DNA of 9,257 nucleotides from an uncultured Eubacteriales bacterium (lineage in GTDB: Bacteria > Bacillota > Clostridia > Christensenellales > CAG-138), in NCBI GenBank assembly GCA_900550525.1, contig URSN01000073.1, forward strand, positions 1-9,257. Direction: 5' to 3'. Under the pieces are notes generated by a model, which worked only from the letters and a program-made list of their open reading frames with translations, did no database searches and was not told the origin of the DNA. Every line of letters starts with the position of its first letter. Within the stretch, counting starts at the first letter, position 1. Positions 5,327 through 9,257 of this stretch are shown one piece after another. The position numbers and the translations under genes are program-made.

Positions 5327-6598
5327 ATGCAGTACCGGCAGATGACACGAGACCAGCTCGAACAGGAATACGCGCGCGTCAGGGCGGCGTACGACGCCCT
5401 CGCGGCGAAGGGGCTTTCGCTCAACCTTGCCCGCGGCAAGCCCGCGGCGGACCAGCTCGACCTGAGCAACGGGCTGCTCCATACGCTTGACGACGGTGAC
5501 TTCACCTGCGACGGCACGGACGTGCGCAACTATGGCTGCGTGGACGGCCTGCCCGCCTGCAAGCGCCTGTTTGCGGACATCCTGGGCGTGAAGGAGCAGG
5601 AGGTGCTCGCCGGCGGCAACGCGAGCCTGAACCTGATGTACGACCTCATCGCCAAGGCGTATACGCACGGCCTGCTGCACAGCCCGCGCCCGTGGTCGCA
5701 GGAGCCGGTGGTGAAGTTCCTCTGCCCCGCGCCCGGCTACGACCGGCACTTCCACCTCTCGCAGTCGTTCGGCATGGAGCTCATCACCGTGCCGCTGCGC
5801 GAGGACGGGCCGGATATGGACGCGGTGGAGCGCTTCGCGCTCGACCCGGCGGTCAAGGGCATGTGGTGCGTGCCCAAGTATTCCAACCCCGACGGCTTTG
5901 TGTACAGCGAGGCGGCGTGCCGCCGCATCGCGGCCATGCGCACCGGCGCGCCGGACTTTGCGCTGATGTGGGACAACGCCTACTGCATCCACGAGTTTGA
6001 CGGCCCGTTCGTGCCGTTTGTGGAGATGCTCTCGCTCTGCCGCGAGATGGGCAACCCGGACCGCGTGTACGAGTTTGCCTCCACCTCCAAGGTCACGTTC
6101 GCCGGCGCGGGCGTCGCCTGCCTGGCCGCAAGCGAAGAGAACCTTGCCCATTTGGTCGGCCTGCTGACGTTCCAGACCATCGGCTTTGACAAGGTCAACC
6201 AGCTCATGCACGTGCGCTTTTTGAAGGATAAGGCGCATACGCTTGCACACATGCAGCGCCATGCCGCCATCCTCAAGCCGAAGTTTGACGCGGTGCTGCG
6301 CGCGCTCGACGCGCTGGTCGCGCCGACGGGCACGGCCGAGTGGCACCGGCCGCGCGGCGGGTATTTCATCAGTCTGTACGCCATGCCCGGCACGGCAAAG
6401 CGCGCGCTCGCGCTGTGCAGGCAGGCGGGCGTGACCATGACCGGCGCGGGCGCGACGTACCCCTACGGCAAGGACCCGGACGACAGCAACATCCGCATCG
6501 CCCCGACGTATCCGACGCTGCCGGAGCTTGAGCAGGCGGCGGAGGTGTTCTGCACGAGCCTGTGCCTGGCCGCGCTGGAGAAGCTGACCGGCCGCTGA
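5327..6598 (+). CDS. AspT-type (class Ic) PLP-dependent aminotransferase
   Basis: This 423-residue fold I aminotransferase is likely an aspartate:2-oxoglutarate transaminase of the subgroup typified by Corynebacterium AspT (Pfam Asp_aminotransf). The N-terminal signature LARGKPAADQLDLSNGLL is typical of that group. Catalytic landmarks are visible: SNPDG with Asn187, WDNAY with Asp216 and Tyr219, the PLP lysine Lys255 in STSKVTFAGAG, and Arg390 in SNIRIAP for the substrate carboxylate. Length and motifs look complete. ATG 5327 is preceded by AAAGGGTGGG; an upstream in-frame start at 5279 lies inside the promoter and is rejected. The gene has its own promoter and a strong GC hairpin after it, so it is probably monocistronic. 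Substrate preference (aspartate versus another amino acid) is inferred from the family only. Confidence 0.88.
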   Translation: MQYRQMTRDQLEQEYARVRAAYDALAAKGLSLNLARGKPAADQLDLSNGLLHTLDDGDFTCDGTDVRNYGCVDGLPACKRLFADILGVKEQEVLAGGNASLNLMYDLIAKAYTHGLLHSPRPWSQEPVVKFLCPAPGYDRHFHLSQSFGMELITVPLREDGPDMDAVERFALDPAVKGMWCVPKYSNPDGFVYSEAACRRIAAMRTGAPDFALMWDNAYCIHEFDGPFVPFVEMLSLCREMGNPDRVYEFASTSKVTFAGAGVACLAASEENLAHLVGLLTFQTIGFDKVNQLMHVRFLKDKAHTLAHMQRHAAILKPKFDAVLRALDALVAPTGTAEWHRPRGGYFISLYAMPGTAKRALALCRQAGVTMTGAGATYPYGKDPDDSNIRIAPTYPTLPELEQAAEVFCTSLCLAALEKLTGR

Positions 6599-6611
6599 GG
6601 GCGGACGTTCG

Positions 6612-6657
6612 CGGGGCGCGTCCCGCGCCGGGCCGGACCGGCGCGCGGCGCGCCCCG
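6612..6657 (+). terminator. Long GC hairpin after the aminotransferase gene
   Basis: Outer arms CGGGGCGCG (6612-6620) and CGCGCCCCG (6649-6657) enclose inner arms CGCGCCGG (6624-6631) and CCGGCGCG (6638-6645), giving a near-continuous 46-base hairpin with a six-base loop. It starts 14 bases after the aspT stop. Only short T content (TGTTCGTG) follows, so it is a non-classical terminator candidate. A separate palindrome, GCGGCGCGCCGC, lies at 6665-6676. Confidence 0.5.
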
Positions 6658-6678
6658 TGTTCGTGCGGCGCGCCGCGC

Positions 6679-6707
6679 TTGCAAATGCGCGCTCCGCTCC
6701 GTATAAT
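6679..6707 (+). promoter_or_regulatory. Promoter of the trmK-nif3-zinc ribbon unit
   Basis: TTGCAA (6679-6684) and a perfect TATAAT (6702-6707) are separated by exactly 17 bases, the best sigma-A promoter in the window. Transcription should start near 6714, about 40 bases before the proposed TTG start of trmK. It may also feed the RNase P RNA downstream. Confidence 0.8.
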
Positions 6708-6753
6708 TGAGTAGAAAGAAAGGCGGGCGGCCCGCCGCAGGGGGGTGACGCCA

Positions 6754-7491
6754 TTGCCGGGACGGAACGCGCCGCGGCTGCATCTGCGGCCCCGGCTGGA
6801 GGCGGCCGCCGCGCTGCTCACGGGCGCTGCGACGGTCGCGGACGTCGGGTGCGACCATGGCCGCCTCGCCTGCGCGCTGGTGCAGCGGGACATGTGCACC
6901 CGCTGCATCGCGTCGGATGTGAGCGCGCCGTCGCTTGCCAAGGCGCGCGCGCTCGCACGGCTCACGGGCGTGCAGGAGCGCATCGGGTTCCGCACGGGCG
7001 ACGGGCTCTCCGTCCTGCGGGAGGGAGAGGCGGACGCCGTGGCGCTGCTCGGCATGGGCGGCACGCTGATGGCGCGCCTGCTTGACGCCTGCCCATCGCC
7101 GCTGATGGGCGCGCGCCTGGCCGTGCTGCAGCCCATGCGCGCGGGTGAGGACATCCGCCGCTATCTGTACGCGCACGGCTACCGCGTGGCGCAGGATCAT
7201 GTCGTGGCCGACGGCGGCAGGCTGTACGAGGTCTTTTCCGTGCTGCCGCCCGCGCCCGGCGGGCGCGACGGATGGCCGGAGGGCTTCCCCGCGGACTGCT
7301 TTACGGTCGGCTACCGCGCGTTTGAACAGCGCGAGCCGCTGCTCGGCGCGCTCGTGCGGCGGCACCTGGCCCAGTGCGAGCTGCGCCTTCGGACCGCGCG
7401 CGGCACGGCGGGCGAGGAGCGGCTTTTGCGCAAGGCCGCCGCGATGCGCGCCATACTGGAAGCATATGAAGGAGGATCGCCATGCGTCTGA
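6754..7491 (+). CDS. trmK: tRNA (adenine-22-N1)-methyltransferase TrmK
   Basis: This protein of 245 residues uses S-adenosylmethionine to methylate N1 of adenine 22 in the tRNA D-arm/core. The N-terminal SAM-binding motif ADVGCDHGRLAC corresponds to the ADIGSDHAYL-type motif of Bacillus YqfN/TrmK. ASDVSAPSLAKAR, GDGLSVL, LLGMGGTLMARLL and LQPMRAGEDIRRYL follow in family order, and a C-terminal helical hairpin ends the protein. The start is uncertain. TTG at 6754 is preferred because AGGGGGG (6739-6745) sits eight bases upstream, whereas in-frame GTG at 6745 lies within that G-run and has no well-spaced site. The last ten bases overlap nif3, whose AAGGAGGA site is inside trmK, so the two are translationally coupled. 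Confidence 0.88.
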   Translation: MPGRNAPRLHLRPRLEAAAALLTGAATVADVGCDHGRLACALVQRDMCTRCIASDVSAPSLAKARALARLTGVQERIGFRTGDGLSVLREGEADAVALLGMGGTLMARLLDACPSPLMGARLAVLQPMRAGEDIRRYLYAHGYRVAQDHVVADGGRLYEVFSVLPPAPGGRDGWPEGFPADCFTVGYRAFEQREPLLGALVRRHLAQCELRLRTARGTAGEERLLRKAAAMRAILEAYEGGSPCV

Positions 7492-8255
7492 ACGACTGGA
7501 TTGCGGACATGGAGCGGATCGCGCCGCCGGAGCTGGCGCTTGCTTGGGACAACGTGGGCCTGCTCGTGAGCCCGGAGACGGAGCGGATCGAGCGCGTGCT
7601 CGTCGCGCGGGACTGCACGGCGGAGGTGGCGGACGAGGCGGCGGACTGCGGCGCGCAGCTGGTACTGACGCATCATCCCGTGCTGTTCTCCGGCGCAAAA
7701 CGCATCCTCAGGGACGCGCCGGATACCGCCGCCGTCTACCGGCTCATCCGCCGCGGGGTGGGGCTGTACGCGGCGCATACGAATCTGGACGCCGCGCCCG
7801 GCGGCGTGAACGACGCGCTGGCCGCGCGGCTGGGGCTTACGGGCGTGCATCCGCTGCCGCCGGAGGGGCTCGGCCGCGTCGGCACGCTCCCGGAGGCGCT
7901 GCCGCTGGCCGCGTTCGCGGCGCTTGCCGAGCGCGCGCTCGGCTGCACGGCGCTCGTCTCGGGCGAGGCGGACGCCATGGTGCGCACGGTCGCGCTCGTC
8001 GGCGGCGCGGGCGGGTCGGATATTGCGGCGGCGGCGCAGGCCGGCGCGGACGCCTTTGTCACGGGCGAATGCCGCCACCATCAGGCGCTGGAGGCGCGCG
8101 TGCGCGGCGTGGCGCTGCTCGCCTGCGGGCACTATGCCACCGAGCGCGTCGTGCTCGAGGCGCTGATTGCCCGTTTACAGGCCGTGGAGAATGATGTACA
8201 ATATCAGGTGGCGCAGGCGGAGAGCGACCCGCTGCGCCGGATGCAGGAGGGATGA
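7482..8255 (+). CDS. Nif3-like dinuclear metal centre protein
   Basis: This 257-residue member of the Nif3/DUF34 (YqfO/YbgI) family is expected to form a toroidal hexamer with two metals per subunit. The proposed metal ligands are in place: THHP (63-66), AHTNLD (98-103) and HYATE (217-221). TGECRHHQ (194-201) is the conserved C-terminal motif. The length matches the compact form; the PII/CutA-like insert that makes Bacillus YqfO about 370 residues is absent. Database labels of GTP cyclohydrolase I type 2 are weakly founded, and the cellular role is unsettled. ATG 7482 has AAGGAGGA at 7469-7476 and overlaps the trmK stop by ten bases. The pairing with TrmK is widespread in Bacillota. Confidence 0.92.
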   Translation: MRLNDWIADMERIAPPELALAWDNVGLLVSPETERIERVLVARDCTAEVADEAADCGAQLVLTHHPVLFSGAKRILRDAPDTAAVYRLIRRGVGLYAAHTNLDAAPGGVNDALAARLGLTGVHPLPPEGLGRVGTLPEALPLAAFAALAERALGCTALVSGEADAMVRTVALVGGAGGSDIAAAAQAGADAFVTGECRHHQALEARVRGVALLACGHYATERVVLEALIARLQAVENDVQYQVAQAESDPLRRMQEG

Positions 8256-8257
8256 CC

Positions 8258-8980
8258 ATGACAAGACTGGAAGCGCTGCTGGCCTATCAGCAAACGGAGC
8301 TCGAAAAGGAGCGCGCGGAGGCGGCCGTCCGCTCCACGCCCGCGCGCGTGCGGCTGAGCAAGCTGCACCGGCTGCTCAAGACCCAGCAGGCGACCATCGC
8401 GCGGCTCAACGAGGAGCTTGAAGCGCGCGCCGCGCAGGCCAAGCGCCTGGGCGAGCGGGCCGACCAGCTGGAAAAGCAGCTCTCGCTCGAGAGCGGCGAG
8501 TTCGATACCATCCGCCAGGACGAGGAGAGCACCGCCGAGGAGATGACGGAGCTGCGCGGCGATATCGAAAAGCTCAGCCGCGAGATGGCCGCCGCCGCGC
8601 GCGAGGCAAAGACGATGCTCACCGAGATGGCCGCCGCGGCAGAGGAATACCAGACCACGCGGCAGACCGCCGGCAAGGCCAAGAAGGAATACGACCAGCT
8701 GCGCGCCGTGTGCGAGCAGGAGCGCGCCGACAGCGCGGAGGAGCTCGCGGCGTTCGACCTCAAGCTCAGCCGCATCGAGCGGGACATCGATCCCACCACG
8801 ATGCAGCGCTACCGCCGCGCGCGGCAGCACCACAGCGCGCCGGTGGTCAAGGTGGAGAACGGGAAGTGCTCCGGGTGCAACATGTCGCTGCCGATGGCGC
8901 TGCTCAAACGCCTGTCCGCGCCCGGCACGCTCCTGGAATGTGAAAACTGCGGCAGGCTGCTGTACGCTCAGCAGCAGTGA
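8258..8980 (+). CDS. Coiled-coil C4-type zinc ribbon protein
   Basis: This 240-residue protein is of the zf-RING_7/CT398-like family. Residues 1 to about 180 are highly charged and heptad-rich, predicting a long antiparallel helical coiled coil. The C-terminal zinc ribbon uses Cys204, Cys207, Cys228 and Cys231 (CSGC and CENC). Family members are suspected nucleic-acid or secretion-associated adaptors, but no activity is established, so I assign none. ATG 8258 is chosen because AGGAGG (8245-8250) is seven bases upstream. An ATG at 8252 that forms ATGA with the nif3 stop is only one base from that site. The gene ends about ten bases before the RNase P RNA, an order seen in many Clostridia and consistent with one transcription unit. 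Confidence 0.88.
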   Translation: MTRLEALLAYQQTELEKERAEAAVRSTPARVRLSKLHRLLKTQQATIARLNEELEARAAQAKRLGERADQLEKQLSLESGEFDTIRQDEESTAEEMTELRGDIEKLSREMAAAAREAKTMLTEMAAAAEEYQTTRQTAGKAKKEYDQLRAVCEQERADSAEELAAFDLKLSRIERDIDPTTMQRYRRARQHHSAPVVKVENGKCSGCNMSLPMALLKRLSAPGTLLECENCGRLLYAQQQ

Positions 8981-8989
8981 CGCCGGACC

Positions 8990-9257
8990 TTTGCGAGTAA
9001 GACAGACGGCCGCCCCTCCATACGGCGGGGAGGAAAGTCCGAGCACCGCAGGGCAGGGTGCCTGGCAACACCAGGCGGAGGCGACTCCAGGGAAAGTGCA
9101 ACAGAAATATACCGCCGGCCATAAGCCGGTAAGGGTGGAAGGGCAGTGTAAGAGACTACCGCCCTGCTGGTAACAGCGGGGGCACATGTAAACCCCATTC
9201 GAAGCAAGACCAAATAAAAGCGATATAAAGGCTGCCCGCCAAGCTTTAGGTAGGTCG
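8990..9257 (+). ncRNA. rnpB: RNase P RNA, type A, 3' end cut by window edge
   Basis: This is the catalytic RNA of RNase P, which removes tRNA 5' leaders. Conserved elements appear in order: GAGGAAAGTCC (9030-9040, P4 5' side), GGGCAGGGTGCC with the GCCTGG-CAACA-CCAGGC hairpin (9060-9076), and ACAGAAATATACCGCC (9101-9116). Next come the CCGGC-CATAA-GCCGG hairpin (9115-9129), AGAGACTACCGC (9151-9162), GGTAACAGCGG, and GTAAACCCC with GCAAGACCAAATA (9204-9216). The CTGCCC at about 9232 can pair with GGGCAG near 9051 as the P6 pseudoknot, and AAAGC/GCTTT forms P17, supporting type A architecture. The 5' boundary is approximate: TTTGCGAG at 8990 is the expected P1 strand. P18 and the 3' half of P1/P4, perhaps 80-90 bases, lie beyond the window. 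The GGU of loop L15 is altered. Confidence 0.95.

Noticed and set aside
5300..6754. Minus-strand open frame of 484 codons opposite the aminotransferase
   Set aside because: Arg/Ala/Val/His-rich antisense artefact; the plus strand has intact PLP-enzyme catalytic residues.
6463..7698. Minus-strand open frame of 411 codons opposite trmK and nif3
   Set aside because: Spans two genuine opposite-strand genes and their promoter, with Pro/Arg-rich composition and no motif.
8204..9187. Minus-strand open frame of 327 codons running into RNase P RNA
   Set aside because: It starts inside the conserved rnpB gene and is antisense to the zinc-ribbon coiled-coil gene; no domain seen.
1..9257. CRISPR array, mobile element or defence system
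   Set aside because: No regularly spaced repeats, transposase, integrase, reverse transcriptase, toxin-antitoxin or nuclease motifs were seen on either strand; the genes are metabolic, regulatory or RNA-related.

Overview
The window reads as a piece of a GC-rich bacterial chromosome, most likely a Clostridia-type Bacillota. The reasons are strong AGGAGG-type ribosome binding sites, sigma-A style promoters (TTGACA/TTGCAA with 16-17 base spacers), a BlaI/M56 repressor-protease pair, a single-regulatory-domain threonine dehydratase, the TrmK-Nif3-zinc-ribbon gene order, and a type A RNase P RNA. The organism is inferred from gene content; no taxonomic search was possible.

Layout from left to right. 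(1) The left edge enters a reading frame that starts as the N-terminal part of DNA gyrase subunit A and, near base 234, continues in frame as the C-terminal part of a MATE-family transporter. This is a rearrangement scar or an assembly chimera and is the most anomalous item here. (2) On the minus strand lies a BlaI-like repressor plus M56 (BlaR1/MecR1-like) membrane metalloprotease pair. It has an ATGA stop/start overlap, a recognisable promoter, a perfect 19-base palindrome at the expected transcription start, and a terminator hairpin at the far end. The protease carries an extracellular domain that is not a penicillin-binding domain. (3) A threonine dehydratase (plus strand) converges with and overlaps a PaaI-type thioesterase (minus strand). 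(4) An AspT-type (class Ic) aminotransferase follows, with its own promoter embedded in a cluster of GCAGGA/TCCTGC repeats. (5) A tight plus-strand unit encodes the tRNA m1A22 methyltransferase TrmK, a Nif3-like dinuclear-metal protein and a coiled-coil zinc-ribbon protein. It runs within about ten bases into the RNase P RNA gene, which is cut off by the right edge.

How the parts work together. The BlaI/M56 pair looks like a self-regulated membrane-to-DNA signalling switch: the sensor senses a ligand, the protease activates, the repressor is inactivated and promoters open. Its ligand and any targets beyond itself are unknown. The threonine dehydratase and aminotransferase are amino-acid metabolism genes with separate promoters, not an operon. 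The TrmK to rnpB segment is a housekeeping, RNA-maturation neighbourhood. I found no CRISPR array, insertion sequence, tRNA gene, phage gene or clear defence system. The best candidates for something undescribed are the sensor domain of the M56 protein with its operator region, and the gyrA/MATE junction if it proves real.
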